From positions 1 to 64,000 of the forward strand of contig NZ_QLYY01000016.1 in the NCBI RefSeq assembly GCF_003350295.1: a stretch of 64,000 bases of DNA. Direction: 5' to 3'. This document shows, in pieces, positions 55,823 through 64,000 of this stretch. The position numbers and the translations under genes were made by a program. Under the pieces are notes generated by a model. It was not told the origin of the DNA and searched no databases. It saw only the letters and a list, made by a program, of their open reading frames with translations. This DNA comes from Vibrio tetraodonis. GTDB lineage: Bacteria > Pseudomonadota > Gammaproteobacteria > Enterobacterales > Vibrionaceae. The first letter of the stretch is position 1. Every line of letters begins with the position of its first letter.

Positions 55823-55841
55823 GCTGTCAATAGGTGGGGCC

Positions 55842-56357
55842 ATGATTATTGCAACTCGTCGAACTTTACTTATTCCCTACAATGAATCTCTACAATCAGA
55901 GTTTTTAATGCTGAGTTACTGTGTCAGGCACTCTAATAAACGAGAAGCTTTACATACTGTATCTTCTGCTAAACGCTTATTCCAACGTATTCTCTATGAC
56001 CCGAGCATATACTCCCTTGCTGTTCTTAATAATCGCTCACGAGACTATATCGGTCATGTATTTATTCATGATTTAGATAGACAACCAGAATTAGGCTTTA
56101 TGTTTGATAAAGCCTATTGGGGAAAAGGGGTGGCAAGTGAAGTGATCGGGGCTTTCTTACCCAAAGCATTAACGGATTTAAAACTGCCGCAAGTGAGCGC
56201 CAAAGTAGATAGTTGTGATATCCCCGCCATCCGGGTTTTGGAGAAGCTAGGCTTTGAACAACAAGGCAATATTTATCCTGACATATTGCATTTCCGTTAT
56301 GTATTCACATTCGATGAGGAGGAACTTTCACTCGTATCAAGCTCAAGCCACGCATAA
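55842..56357 (+). CDS. GNAT-family N-acetyltransferase (RimJ/RimL-like)
   Basis: 171-residue acetyltransferase of the RimJ/RimL-like branch. The acetyl-CoA loop lies in LGFMFDKAYWGKGVASEVIGAFLP (about 84-107, Q/R-x-x-G-x-G/A pattern), and the terminal IRVLEKLGFEQQGNI block near 128 is typical. AGGTGG lies just before the ATG. The 3' end overlaps the convergent DUF3301 gene by 53 bases, unusual for this compact region. Substrate is unknown; the long leader with a strong hairpin suggests regulated expression. Confidence 0.87.
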   Translation: MIIATRRTLLIPYNESLQSEFLMLSYCVRHSNKREALHTVSSAKRLFQRILYDPSIYSLAVLNNRSRDYIGHVFIHDLDRQPELGFMFDKAYWGKGVASEVIGAFLPKALTDLKLPQVSAKVDSCDIPAIRVLEKLGFEQQGNIYPDILHFRYVFTFDEEELSLVSSSSHA

Positions 56358-56604
56358 TCAATTGTCCTTGATAGCAGTCATCACCAAGTGAAGAAAATTC
56401 AAATTGATAAATAGAGTGCCAATACCAGCGGCCATCAGGCATTCTAGCACTGTGCTTCTTTAGCGCGATATTCAGTAGTTGCAAATCAAGTTGCTTACAT
56501 TTTTTAGCTGCAATTACTTTAGCTAATTCAGCTTGCCGTCTCTGTTGCCAGAAAACAAAAGCGATAAAAAATAGGGCCAATATGGCAAACAGATTCCCAA
56601 TCAT
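56305..56604 (-). CDS. DUF3301 small membrane-anchored protein
   Basis: 99-residue protein with one N-terminal membrane segment (LFAILALFFIAFVFWQQRRQAELA) followed by the DUF3301 domain (CKQLDLQLLNIALKK, WYWHSIYQFEFSS, GQLIMRGLSLIRVKVPPHRM). It lies three bases downstream of the DUF3549 gene on the same strand, so the two are one operon, an arrangement conserved in vibrios. Its 3' end overlaps the convergent GNAT gene. Function is unknown. Confidence 0.9.
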   Translation of the reverse strand: MIGNLFAILALFFIAFVFWQQRRQAELAKVIAAKKCKQLDLQLLNIALKKHSARMPDGRWYWHSIYQFEFSSLGDDCYQGQLIMRGLSLIRVKVPPHRM

Positions 56605-56607
56605 TAA

Positions 56608-57645
56608 CTAGCCTTTTGTTGCTTGCTGGAGATGAGCTAGCGCATTTGCCAGCTCTGGAGATGGTGTTGAGTGCAGCAAGGGCAGTAATACCATTCTCAG
56701 CTCAGGTAACATGACTAGGTCAGCAAATAACTGATTAAATAATGCTTGATTACCCGTTTGTGCCAACCTCAGTAAAAATTGTTCCGCCAAGCCATGGTTT
56801 GTCAATATGTGCCAGCAGCGTCCCGCGATTCCAATGAGCACTTCTTGGTGACTTAAACGCGCCGATGAAAGGACTTCCTGAACCACAGGGTACAAATACT
56901 GGTCATCTGCACCTGAGAGTGCACGGGTCAACGCACCAATCAGGAAAATGTCTGGACATTGTTGATTGATTTTCTCGAAGGCAAATTCTTTTAGCCGATC
57001 TGCTAGTTTATTTGGCAGGTAGGAGTGCTCAAGAGCGCCAAGTAGAGCGTATAAAGGTTCGTTTGGTACTTGCTTGATTGCTTTGCGTACATACACGCCG
57101 TTCTGTTCTTCGCTTAGGCGCGCACAAATATCGGTGACACCTTGTAGCCCAACAGTTTGCCACTTGTTCCATCCAAGTTCGCCTGAGAAGTAGCACTGTG
57201 CATGTTCATAATATTGACTGCAAGGGAGAGATAGCAAAGCTCGAATCTGGCTATGGAATACAGCCATTTTGTCTTCCGCAGGCTTGAAGGTATAGGGATT
57301 ATTGGCCAATTTTTGCTGTTGTTCTTGCGTCATCTCTTTATTGATACGAGTTCCCATGGCTTCGATGACGTATTTAAGAAAATTTCCTACATCTGCTTGC
57401 TTAAGGAGTCCTCGCTCATCTAATTCAAACTTTAAGAACCAGATCCATGGTTGTTTGTTTTCATTCCAGTAACAAATTGCGAGATGAGCTTTGCGTTGTA
57501 ACGGGTAAGGGTAGGGCTGAAGGCCATGCTCGACATCTGAAAAAGTCTTATTATCAATGTGTTTTATACGACGTCCAAGGTCGTACACCTGATATTGGCA
57601 ATCGCTTTGGATCAGAAGTTGGCTGAGTGTGTGAATCGTGGCCAT
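56608..57645 (-). CDS. DUF3549 family protein
   Basis: 345-residue cytoplasmic protein covered almost wholly by DUF3549, beginning MATIHTLSQLLIQSDCQYQVYDLGRRI. The central KAHLAICYWNENKQPWIWFLKFELDERGLLKQ block is diagnostic. The C-terminal two-thirds is helical and repeat-like (YPVVQEVLSSARLSHQEVLIGIAGR, AEQFLLRLAQTGNQALFNQLF), reminiscent of HEAT-type packing by pattern only. It is the promoter-proximal gene of the DUF3549-DUF3301 pair. No function is known. Confidence 0.9.
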   Translation of the reverse strand: MATIHTLSQLLIQSDCQYQVYDLGRRIKHIDNKTFSDVEHGLQPYPYPLQRKAHLAICYWNENKQPWIWFLKFELDERGLLKQADVGNFLKYVIEAMGTRINKEMTQEQQQKLANNPYTFKPAEDKMAVFHSQIRALLSLPCSQYYEHAQCYFSGELGWNKWQTVGLQGVTDICARLSEEQNGVYVRKAIKQVPNEPLYALLGALEHSYLPNKLADRLKEFAFEKINQQCPDIFLIGALTRALSGADDQYLYPVVQEVLSSARLSHQEVLIGIAGRCWHILTNHGLAEQFLLRLAQTGNQALFNQLFADLVMLPELRMVLLPLLHSTPSPELANALAHLQQATKG

Positions 57646-57721
57646 TGATTAATAGTCCTAACAAAATTTCTTATATAGATGGTATTCTTGAGCTTAATTT
57701 CAAGGTTTACACATATGTTTT

Positions 57722-58036
57722 ATGGCAAATAATCAGCAAATGAAGGTGTTTTTGGAGCAACTTACCGAACAAATGAGGGGCTTGCAGTTATGGCAGTCTA
57801 TAAGACCGAATGAACACCTGTTAGAGAGCAATCAGCCATTTGCGGTCGATACGTTACAACCGCATGAATGGCTACAATGGATTTTTATTCCCAAGATGAC
57901 AGATTTAATTGAAAGACAGATGCCCTTACCTAAAGGTTTCTGCTTAGCCCCTTATTTTGAACAGTGCTGGAAGAATAATAACGATTATCAGAGCTTAATT
58001 GATTTGATTAAGGCGATTGATGAGGCTTGCGCTTGA
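57722..58036 (+). CDS. yqcC: YqcC family protein
   Basis: 104-residue protein of the YqcC (DUF446) family, a small helical bundle. Conserved blocks are FAVDTLQPHEWLQWIFIPKM (about 40-59) and LPKGFCLAPYFEQCW (about 70-84). The stop codon overlaps the truC start by one base (TGATG), so it is coupled to truC, as in E. coli. A clear ribosome binding site is lacking before this ATG. Function is unknown. Confidence 0.9.
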   Translation: MANNQQMKVFLEQLTEQMRGLQLWQSIRPNEHLLESNQPFAVDTLQPHEWLQWIFIPKMTDLIERQMPLPKGFCLAPYFEQCWKNNNDYQSLIDLIKAIDEACA

Positions 58037-58752
58037 TGTTGGATATTGTTTTTCGTGATGAATATTTTGTAGCCGTTAACAAGCCTGCCGGCATGCTTGT
58101 TCACCGTAGTTGGCTTGATAAGCATGAAACTCAGTTTGTAATGCAAACTTTGCGTGACCAAATCGGGCAGCATGTTTTTCCGCTCCATCGTCTCGACAGG
58201 CCAACATCAGGCGTATTAATTTTTGCACTATCGAGTGAAGTGGCTTCTCAAGTGATGCCTATGTTTGCTAATCATGAAATGAATAAAACTTATCATGCGA
58301 TTGTTCGCGGTTGGATAGAAGAATCTGGGCGTTTAGATTATGACTTGAAGGTTGAACTGGATAAGATAGCGGATAAACATGCTGAACAAGAAAAAGAACC
58401 ACAGCAAGCGATTACCGAGTATCGACCTATCGAAAAAATAGAGATTCCTCTTTCTACAGGGCGGTTTCCGACTACTCGATACTGTTTGATGGAGTTAAAG
58501 CCCTTAACAGGGAGAAAACATCAACTCAGAAGGCATATGGCTCATCTCCGTCATCCTATTGTGGGAGATACTACACATGGGGATGGAAAACACAACAAAC
58601 TATTCAGAGAAGTATACGACTCTCATCGATTACTTCTTCATGCATCACAATTAGAATTTATTCATCCATATTCAAACGAATACATTTCTATTCATGCAAA
58701 AGTCGATCAAACTTGGCTGAGAATATATGAAGAGTTTGGCTGGAAGATTTAA
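58036..58752 (+). CDS. truC: tRNA pseudouridine(65) synthase TruC
   Basis: 238-residue RluA-family pseudouridine synthase modifying U65 of certain tRNAs. The catalytic Asp54 is in HRLDRPTSGVL, preceded by NKPAGMLVHRSWLD. The conserved ELKPLTGRKHQLRRHMAHLRHPIVGD block lies near 155-180. The start at 58036 (MLDIVFRDEYFVAV) matches E. coli TruC; the TTG nine bases earlier is not needed. It overlaps the yqcC stop by one base, so the two are translationally coupled. Confidence 0.95.
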   Translation: MLDIVFRDEYFVAVNKPAGMLVHRSWLDKHETQFVMQTLRDQIGQHVFPLHRLDRPTSGVLIFALSSEVASQVMPMFANHEMNKTYHAIVRGWIEESGRLDYDLKVELDKIADKHAEQEKEPQQAITEYRPIEKIEIPLSTGRFPTTRYCLMELKPLTGRKHQLRRHMAHLRHPIVGDTTHGDGKHNKLFREVYDSHRLLLHASQLEFIHPYSNEYISIHAKVDQTWLRIYEEFGWKI

Positions 58753-58763
58753 AAAGTAGGCTG

Positions 58764-58785
58764 AAAGCCCTCCTTTTGAGGGCTT
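58764..58785. terminator. Bidirectional terminator between truC and dxs
   Basis: AAGCCCTC / GAGGGCTT stem with a TTTT-containing loop between the convergent genes. The T-run on the plus strand is weak. Confidence 0.7.
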
Positions 58786-58801
58786 CAATATTGTTCGATG
58801 C

Positions 58802-60667
58802 TTATTTGGCCAAATAGGCTTGTATTGATTCCTCAATGCCTTTTGCGTCTAACCCTAGCTCGGCATATAGTTCCTGTTGGGTTCCCTGTGCAATAAACTT
58901 ATCTGGCAAACCTAAATTCAGAACTGGTTTTATAAGCTTCTCTTGCATCATAAACTCGACAACACCAGCGCCAGCGCCGCCTGCAATGGCATTTTCTTCT
59001 ATTGTGACAATCACATCATGCTCATCAATCAGCTTTCTTACCAGATCGCCATCTAAAGGTTTAACGAAGCGCATATCAGCTAGCGTAGCGCCAAGGCTTT
59101 CAGCGGCATGTCGAGCGTTATCCAAGAAAGTACCGAAGTTGAGGATAGCAACTTTTTTACCCTCGTGAATTACGCGACCCTTACCTAATGGTATCGCTGT
59201 GAACTCTTTATCAACTTCTGCTCCAACACCTGCTCCTCTCGGGTATCGCACAGCACTTGGGCCTTGGTGTTTATGCCCCGTATAGAGCATCTGGCGGCAT
59301 TCGTTTTCGTCACTTGGTGTCATGATGATCATATTGGGGATACAGCGCATAAAGCTCAAATCGAAAGCCCCTTGGTGTGTTTGACCATCAGCACCGACTA
59401 AGCCAGCTCTATCAATAGCGAACATGACAGGCAAATTCATAATAGCAACGTCATGTATGAGTTGATCATAGCCACGTTGTAAGAATGTTGAATATATCGC
59501 GACTATCGGATGGTTGCCACCAATCGCCATACCAGCGGCTAGAGTAACGGCATGCTGCTCTGCAATCGCAACATCAAAATATTGCTCTGGAAACTCTTTT
59601 GAAAAACGCACCATCCCCGAACCTTCTCTCATTGCCGGAGTGATGGCCATTAGTTTGGGATCTTGGGCAGCCATATCACACAAGAAGTCGCCAAAAATGT
59701 TTGAAAAAGTTGGCTGACTTCCTTTCGTTTTGGGCAGAGTAGTATGGTTAGGGTCAAACTTAGGGACAGCATGATATCCAATTGGATCTTTTTCAGCTTG
59801 CTCGTAGCCTTTTCCTTTCTTGGTCATGATGTGCAAAAATTGCGGTCCCTTAAGCTCGCGCATATTGCTTAGTGTTTTGACCAACTCGCAGACATCATGT
59901 CCATCGACAGGACCAATGTAGTTAAAGCCGAGTTCTTCAAATAGAGTGCCAGGTACCACCATGCCTTTAAGGTGTTCTTCCGTTCTTCGAACTAGCTCTT
60001 TGATAGGCGGGACACCCGAAAGAACTTTTTTTCCTCCTTCGCGTATGGAAGTGTATAAGCTACCAGATAATACTTGAGCCAAATGGTTATTGAGCGCACC
60101 AACATTTTCTGATATCGACATTTCATTATCGTTGAGAACGACCAGCATATCTGAATGTACGTCACCAGCATGATTCATGGCTTCAAAAGCCATGCCTGCT
60201 GTAATAGCACCATCACCAATCACACTGACAACCTTGCGGTTTTTATCTTCTTTTTCGGCGCAAATTGCCATGCCTAATGCGGCGCTAATCGAGGTAGAAG
60301 AGTGACCAACAGACAAGGTGTCGTATTCACTTTCTTCTCGCCAAGGGAAAGGGTGTAATCCTCCTTTTTGGCGAATGCTTGGCAGTTTATCTCTGCGGCC
60401 AGTGAGAATTTTATGTGGGTAGGCTTGATGGCCGACATCCCAGACAAGTTGGTCAAATGGGGTATTATAGACATAATGCAGTGCTACGGTTAGCTCTACG
60501 GTTCCTAGACCTGATGCAAGGTGGCCGCTTGATTGACTAACAGAATTTAGCAAGTAAGTGCGCAATTCGTCACATAACTTAGGCAGCGCTTCTTTTGGAA
60601 GGCTACGTAATTCATCCGGTGTGTTGGCTAATGCCAGTGTTGGATATTTAGAAATATCAAGAGTCAT
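58802..60667 (-). CDS. dxs: 1-deoxy-D-xylulose-5-phosphate synthase
   Basis: 621-residue ThDP enzyme that starts the MEP isoprenoid pathway from pyruvate and glyceraldehyde-3-P. The ThDP-binding [18 protein letters not shown] lies near 150-167, [14 protein letters not shown] (transketolase-type His) near 77-90, and the pyrimidine domain has [15 protein letters not shown] near 370 with the catalytic Glu. A YPRG block follows. Length matches the family. ispA lies 18 bases upstream on the same strand, making a coupled xseB-ispA-dxs run. Confidence 0.97.
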   Translation of the reverse strand: MTLDISKYPTLALANTPDELRSLPKEALPKLCDELRTYLLNSVSQSSGHLASGLGTVELTVALHYVYNTPFDQLVWDVGHQAYPHKILTGRRDKLPSIRQKGGLHPFPWREESEYDTLSVGHSSTSISAALGMAICAEKEDKNRKVVSVIGDGAITAGMAFEAMNHAGDVHSDMLVVLNDNEMSISENVGALNNHLAQVLSGSLYTSIREGGKKVLSGVPPIKELVRRTEEHLKGMVVPGTLFEELGFNYIGPVDGHDVCELVKTLSNMRELKGPQFLHIMTKKGKGYEQAEKDPIGYHAVPKFDPNHTTLPKTKGSQPTFSNIFGDFLCDMAAQDPKLMAITPAMREGSGMVRFSKEFPEQYFDVAIAEQHAVTLAAGMAIGGNHPIVAIYSTFLQRGYDQLIHDVAIMNLPVMFAIDRAGLVGADGQTHQGAFDLSFMRCIPNMIIMTPSDENECRQMLYTGHKHQGPSAVRYPRGAGVGAEVDKEFTAIPLGKGRVIHEGKKVAILNFGTFLDNARHAAESLGATLADMRFVKPLDGDLVRKLIDEHDVIVTIEENAIAGGAGAGVVEFMMQEKLIKPVLNLGLPDKFIAQGTQQELYAELGLDAKGIEESIQAYLAK

Positions 60668-60684
60668 ATATAGGCGCTTATTGT

Positions 60685-61569
60685 TTAGTTCTTGCGCTCG
60701 ATGACATATCGGGCGAACTCTTCGAGTAATCTAGTATTGTATGGTATTGTTTCCAATGCTTGAAGGGCTTCTTTTAAAAGAGTGTGAGCTTTGTTAACTG
60801 CACCATCTAAACCCAGAAGTGCAGGGTAGGTACTCTTTTCCAACGCTTGGTCAGAACCTTGAGGTTTGCCGAGCGTTTTGGTGTCACTGGTGATATCTAA
60901 AATATCGTCTTGAACCTGAAAGGCAAGGCCAATAGCATTCGCGTATTTATCTAACTGAGGTAAAACCGCCTCGCCTTTAGAGCCAGCTGACAGAGCGCCC
61001 AAACGTACCGCACATTTTAATAGTGCACCCGTCTTATTGCGGTGAATGGTCTCCAGTTCTTCTAATGAAACATCGCGCCCTTCAGCGGCCAAATCCAGTG
61101 CTTGACCTAAACACATGCCATTTGCACCTGAAGCTTCGGCTAACGCTTTGATCATTTTGATGCGGTTTGGTTCTGCTTGTGCGCTTAAATGTCCATTGGC
61201 AAGAATGGTGAATGCCAAAGTTTGTAGAGCATCGCCCGTTAAAATTGCAGTCGATTCATCAAACTTGATGTGGCAGGTTGGCTGCCCTCGCCTTAGTTCG
61301 TCGTTATCCATAGCGGGTAAGTCATCATGGATAAGTGAATAGGCGTGTATGCATTCAACGGAACACGCAGGAGCATCGAGTTCATCAAGTTGGCATCCAA
61401 GCATTTGGCCAGTAATGTAAACTAAAAATGGCCGAGCACGTTTACCACCGAGCAGTAAACCATAATGCATGGCTTCTATCAGCGGTTGCCCTGAATGAGG
61501 ACATTGACCAAGCCAATGCTCTAATTGTTGATTATTTCTTTTTTGTAAAGAGGTTAACGCCTCATGCAT
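60685..61569 (-). CDS. ispA: Farnesyl diphosphate synthase
   Basis: 294-residue trans-prenyltransferase making farnesyl diphosphate from IPP and DMAPP. The two aspartate-rich motifs bind Mg-diphosphate: [11 protein letters not shown] (FARM, about 85-95) and [12 protein letters not shown] (SARM, near 222). [13 protein letters not shown] near 37-49 binds diphosphate. It lies between xseB and dxs with small gaps, the order also found in V. cholerae and E. coli. It feeds quinone and undecaprenyl synthesis. Confidence 0.97.
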   Translation of the reverse strand: MHEALTSLQKRNNQQLEHWLGQCPHSGQPLIEAMHYGLLLGGKRARPFLVYITGQMLGCQLDELDAPACSVECIHAYSLIHDDLPAMDNDELRRGQPTCHIKFDESTAILTGDALQTLAFTILANGHLSAQAEPNRIKMIKALAEASGANGMCLGQALDLAAEGRDVSLEELETIHRNKTGALLKCAVRLGALSAGSKGEAVLPQLDKYANAIGLAFQVQDDILDITSDTKTLGKPQGSDQALEKSTYPALLGLDGAVNKAHTLLKEALQALETIPYNTRLLEEFARYVIERKN

Positions 61570-61592
61570 AAGAGCAACTCTTCTTCTGGTGA

Positions 61593-61838
61593 TTATTCTG
61601 ACTGGGGTGATTTGAACTCCGTAAGAGGAGCACTATCATCATTATTAAGTAAAATACTCACTCTTTGCTCAGCGTCATTCAACTTGGCTTGCCCTTCACG
61701 AGCAAGAGTCACGCCGCGTTCAAACTTTTTCAGAGCATCTTCAAGGGCTAGGTCGCCTTTTTCAAGGTGTTCGACAATCAAATCTAACTCCTCAATGGCC
61801 GCTTCAAAGGACATGTTTTCTGGTTTCTTGCTCGCCAT
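61593..61838 (-). CDS. xseB: Exodeoxyribonuclease VII small subunit
   Basis: 81-residue helical small subunit that forms a complex with XseA, which degrades single-stranded DNA. The family pattern [35 protein letters not shown] is clear (about residues 8-42), followed by a helical, then acidic tail. It is the first gene of the xseB-ispA-dxs run and is divergent from pomA across 266 bases. The large-subunit gene xseA is not in this window. Confidence 0.95.
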   Translation of the reverse strand: MASKKPENMSFEAAIEELDLIVEHLEKGDLALEDALKKFERGVTLAREGQAKLNDAEQRVSILLNNDDSAPLTEFKSPQSE

Positions 61839-62036
61839 AGCATTATCTACATTTTGGAAGATGCACGAAAGTTACATTAGGAGGTGGTCATGGTCAAATT
61901 TAACCAAGGAAAATTGATCGAAAAAGCGAATGTGGGTGTCTATTATTGTGGTTGTAAGACTGCATCCTGAGAGATGTGCTGTTTACTATGCGGCGATAAG
62001 ATCTATAGTTGTGTGAGAGCAGTACCAATAAAAGAC

Positions 62037-62062
62037 TAAAGATCTGAAGGTGTTGCCGATAT
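62037..62062 (+). promoter_or_regulatory. Sigma-28-like (FliA) promoter of pomAB
   Basis: TAAAG (62037-62041) and GCCGATAT (62055-62062) resemble the sigma-28 consensus TAAAG-N14-GCCGATAA; the spacer here is 13 bases. It lies about 40 bases before the pomA start. Class IV flagellar control is known for motor genes in Vibrio. Confidence 0.6.
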
Positions 62063-62104
62063 AATTTATCAGAGGCTTATAAAAGATAGCATGAGGAGTG
62101 CTTT

Positions 62105-62869
62105 GTGGATTTAGCAACACTGCTAGGACTCATTGGAGGCTTTGCCTTTGTCATCATGGCGATGATATTGGGTGGAAGCATCATGATGTTCGTTGATGTT
62201 ACCTCGATTCTTATCGTAGTGGGTGGCTCGACATTCGTTGTGCTGATGAAATTTACTATGGGGCAGTTTTTTGGAGCGGGCAAAGTTGCTGGTAAGGCTT
62301 TCATGTTTAAGGCCGATGAGCCTGAAGACCTAATCGCTAAAGTGGTCGAAATGGCTGATGCTGCGCGTAAAGGTGGCTTTCTGGCACTAGAAGAGATGGA
62401 AATTACCAACAACTTCATGCAAAAAGGAATAGACCTGCTTGTTGATGGCCATGACGCTGATGTGGTGCGCGCTGCTTTGCAAAAAGATATTGTCCTGACT
62501 GATGAGCGACATGAATTCGGTACCAGCGTATTCAGAGCCTTTGGAGACGTAGCTCCAGCGATGGGCATGATTGGTACTTTGGTTGGTTTGGTTGCTATGC
62601 TCTCAAACATGGATGATCCTAAAGCGATCGGTCCCGCAATGGCCGTCGCACTATTGACGACGCTCTATGGAGCGATACTCTCCAACATGGTCTTTTTCCC
62701 TATTGCCGATAAACTCTCACTGCGTCGGGAACAAGAAAAGCTTAACCGCCGCTTAATTATGGATGGCGTGCTAGCGATTCAAGATGGACAAAACCCTCGA
62801 GTTATTGATGGGTATCTAAAAAATTACCTGAATGAAGGTAAGCGTGTTCTCGATGTAGATTCAGAGTAA
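62105..62869 (+). CDS. pomA: Flagellar motor stator protein PomA
   Basis: 254-residue inner-membrane stator subunit of the Na+-driven polar flagellum. Four membrane helices are traceable (MDLATLLGLIGGFAFVIMAM at the start, then near 29-50, 150-175 and 185-205). The long cytoplasmic loop contains the torque-generating charged residues (KPDELxE region, here near 60-150). GTG is the start codon, preceded by GAGGAG. It is followed at 10 bases by pomB, forming one operon with a sigma-28-like promoter. Confidence 0.96.
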   Translation: MDLATLLGLIGGFAFVIMAMILGGSIMMFVDVTSILIVVGGSTFVVLMKFTMGQFFGAGKVAGKAFMFKADEPEDLIAKVVEMADAARKGGFLALEEMEITNNFMQKGIDLLVDGHDADVVRAALQKDIVLTDERHEFGTSVFRAFGDVAPAMGMIGTLVGLVAMLSNMDDPKAIGPAMAVALLTTLYGAILSNMVFFPIADKLSLRREQEKLNRRLIMDGVLAIQDGQNPRVIDGYLKNYLNEGKRVLDVDSE

Positions 62870-62879
62870 GGAAACCGCT

Positions 62880-63833
62880 ATGGATGATGAAGAAGGTTGT
62901 AAATGTCCTCCTCCCGGGTTGCCGCTTTGGATGGGAACGTTTGCTGACTTAATGTCACTTTTGATGTGTTTCTTTGTACTTCTGCTTTCGTTCTCAGAAA
63001 TGGATGTGTTGAAATTTAAACAGATCGCGGGCTCTATGAAGTTTGCTTTTGGTGTTCAAAACCGACTGGAAGTCAAAGATATTCCCAAAGGCACGAGTAT
63101 CATCGCCCAAGAATTTCGCCCAGGGCGTCCTGAGCCCACGCCTATCGATGTCATCATGCAGCAGACAATAGACATAACCCAACAAACTTTGGAGTTTCAA
63201 GAAGGAGAATCCGACAGAGCGGGTGGTACCCAAAAAGACGAGGGTAAGCAGACGGGGGGGAAATCGCCAGATACCTCGACTCAAGACAGTCAAAACGCTG
63301 AGTCTGAAAGTCAGCAACAGCAGTCAGCAGAAATGTCACAAGAGCTTGAAACATTGATGGAGAGCATCAAGAAAGCTTTGGAGCGTGAGATTGATGAAGG
63401 GGCGATTGAGATAGAAAATCTTGGCCAACAGATCGATATTCGAATTAGGGAAAAAGGCGCTTTTCCCCAAGGTTCGGCATTTCTTCAACCTAAATTCAGA
63501 CCACTAGTGCGTCAAATCGCGGATTTAGTTAAGGACGTTCCCGGCATCATCAGAGTGTCAGGTCATACGGATAATCAGCCTTTAGACTCTGAGCTATATC
63601 GCTCAAATTGGGATCTCTCTTCGCAGAGAGCCGTGTCTGTTGCTCAAGAAATGGAAAAGGTGCGAGGCTTCTCACATCAACGTCTTCAAGTTCGAGGTAT
63701 GGCAGATACTCAACCACTTGGGCCGAATGATACCGAAGCTCAGCGCTCGCGAAACCGGCGTGTAGAAATCAGTATTATGCAAGGAGAGGCGCTATTGAGC
63801 GATGAGGTTCCTACATTACCTAACTCCAACTAA
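62880..63833 (+). CDS. pomB: Flagellar motor stator protein PomB
   Basis: 317-residue stator subunit. One N-terminal membrane helix carries the ion-binding Asp23 (TFADLMSLLMCFFVLLLSF), after a cytoplasmic Cys/Pro-rich start (CKCPPPGLPLWMG). A Gln/Ser-rich linker (~110-155) leads to the OmpA-like peptidoglycan-binding domain (~190-305) with SGHTDNQPLDSELYRSNWDLS and RNRRVEISI. Asp23 with PomA forms the Na+ path that drives rotation. AAGGAAA precedes the ATG. A strong terminator follows. Confidence 0.96.
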   Translation: MDDEEGCKCPPPGLPLWMGTFADLMSLLMCFFVLLLSFSEMDVLKFKQIAGSMKFAFGVQNRLEVKDIPKGTSIIAQEFRPGRPEPTPIDVIMQQTIDITQQTLEFQEGESDRAGGTQKDEGKQTGGKSPDTSTQDSQNAESESQQQQSAEMSQELETLMESIKKALEREIDEGAIEIENLGQQIDIRIREKGAFPQGSAFLQPKFRPLVRQIADLVKDVPGIIRVSGHTDNQPLDSELYRSNWDLSSQRAVSVAQEMEKVRGFSHQRLQVRGMADTQPLGPNDTEAQRSRNRRVEISIMQGEALLSDEVPTLPNSN

Positions 63834-63839
63834 ATCACG

Positions 63840-63866
63840 AGGCGAGCTAAGTGCTCGCCTTTTTTA
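63840..63866 (+). terminator. Terminator of pomAB
   Basis: AGGCGAG / CTCGCCT stem with a 7-base loop and TTTTTT run, just after the pomB stop. Confidence 0.92.
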
Positions 63867-63878
63867 TGGCCTATGGTT

Positions 63879-63982
63879 CATGTATAATCTTGCGCCTTTG
63901 GAGTATAGCTTCCGTAAACTACTATAAGAAGCTAGTAGTAAAGTCTCCAATTTGCCGTATCTGTTGAGTTGTGAAGTGAACT
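63879..63982 (+). promoter_or_regulatory. thiI promoter and structured leader
   Basis: A TATAAT lies near 63882-63887. Downstream, TTGGAG (63898-63903) pairs with CTCCAA (63945-63950), with an inner ACTACT / AGTAGT stem. It may be a leader fold of thiI; whether it is regulatory is unknown. Confidence 0.45.
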
Positions 63983-64000
63983 ATGAAATTTATCGTTAAG
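63983..64000 (+). CDS. thiI: tRNA sulfurtransferase ThiI, N-terminal fragment
   Basis: Only six codons are inside the window, reading MKFIVK, which is the usual start of ThiI (4-thiouridine and thiamine thiazole synthesis). The position after pomAB matches the V. cholerae gene order. The identification rests on these six residues and on context, so confidence is moderate. Confidence 0.7.

Larger units (their letters stand above)
55309..55841. other. 533-base gene-free stretch with structured RNA-like content
   Basis: No convincing gene is seen. The segment 55560-55822 has several nested hairpins and reads like an untranslated leader or a small RNA. These are TCACCA / TGGTGA (55603-55634), CCAATA / TATTGG (55660-55692) with an inner GATG / CATC, and a GC-rich 9-bp hairpin (55798-55822). 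A 13-base sequence at 55709-55721 is complementary to the core of Qrr small RNAs as I recall it. Confidence 0.5.

Noticed and set aside
1..64000. CRISPR arrays, tRNA or rRNA genes, prophage or conjugative modules
   Set aside because: No spaced direct-repeat arrays, cloverleaf-like sequences, rRNA segments, integrases or phage structural genes were seen on either strand.

Overview
The window is a chromosomal segment from a Vibrio (Vibrionaceae, Gammaproteobacteria). Four things point there: the Na+-type flagellar stator pair pomA-pomB ahead of thiI, the chitin/GlcNAc gene set (GH20 chitobiase, nagE, nagA, nagC), the full sdhCDAB-sucABCD cluster divergent from gltA, and Vibrio-typical small families (DUF3149, DUF2788, DUF3301, DUF3549, DUF1853). 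The species cannot be named from sequence alone. No rRNA, tRNA or CRISPR array was seen.

Layout. 1-295 is the right end of an IS4-family insertion sequence beside proS. 338-5230 holds proS and trmO (minus strand), the zinc-independent ribosomal protein pair rpmE2-rpmJ2 behind a Zur-like box and an adjacent Fur-like box, and an AbgT-type transporter. 5471-7373 is a small arsenite module (arsR-acr3) with a 32-bp operator-like palindrome. 7400-18800 is the accessory part. It carries poorly characterised small genes, a DUF2799 lipoprotein, a metallophosphoesterase behind a three-hairpin leader, two LysR regulators, a short-chain dehydrogenase, a GNAT, an MBL-fold protein with an altered metal motif, and an 852-residue exported protein. 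That last protein joins a dermonecrotic-toxin-like N-terminal part to a pertussis/cholera-toxin-like ADP-ribosyltransferase domain. It is the most interesting item here.

18818-34610 carries rluF, smrA, DUF3149, a TraB/GumN protein, a GH20 chitobiase, a peptide/H+ symporter, asnB, a CPA2/RCK antiporter, and the divergent nagAC / nagE GlcNAc uptake and catabolism locus with an excellent CRP-like site. 34821-43620 is core: glnS, fur, a DUF4442 protein, fldA, DUF2788, an alpha/beta hydrolase, seqA, pgm, DUF1853 and a Nif3-like protein. 43645-55000 is the TCA block: gltA, then divergently sdhCDAB, sucAB and sucCD, with strong hairpins at the sdhB-sucA and sucB-sucC junctions. 55000-57650 has a small coiled-coil protein, a long structured noncoding stretch with a 13-nt match to the complement of the Qrr small-RNA core, a GNAT, DUF3301 and DUF3549. 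57722-64000 is yqcC-truC, the convergent dxs-ispA-xseB isoprenoid cluster, pomAB behind a sigma-28-like promoter, and the first codons of thiI.

How the genes work together. Chitobiase yields GlcNAc, NagE imports and phosphorylates it, NagA deacetylates it, and NagC represses. GltA, Sdh and Suc cover the TCA cycle from citrate formation through 2-oxoglutarate and succinyl-CoA to fumarate. Fur and FldA link iron status to redox. Statements on regulation are inferred from site-like sequences and were not computed against matrices.
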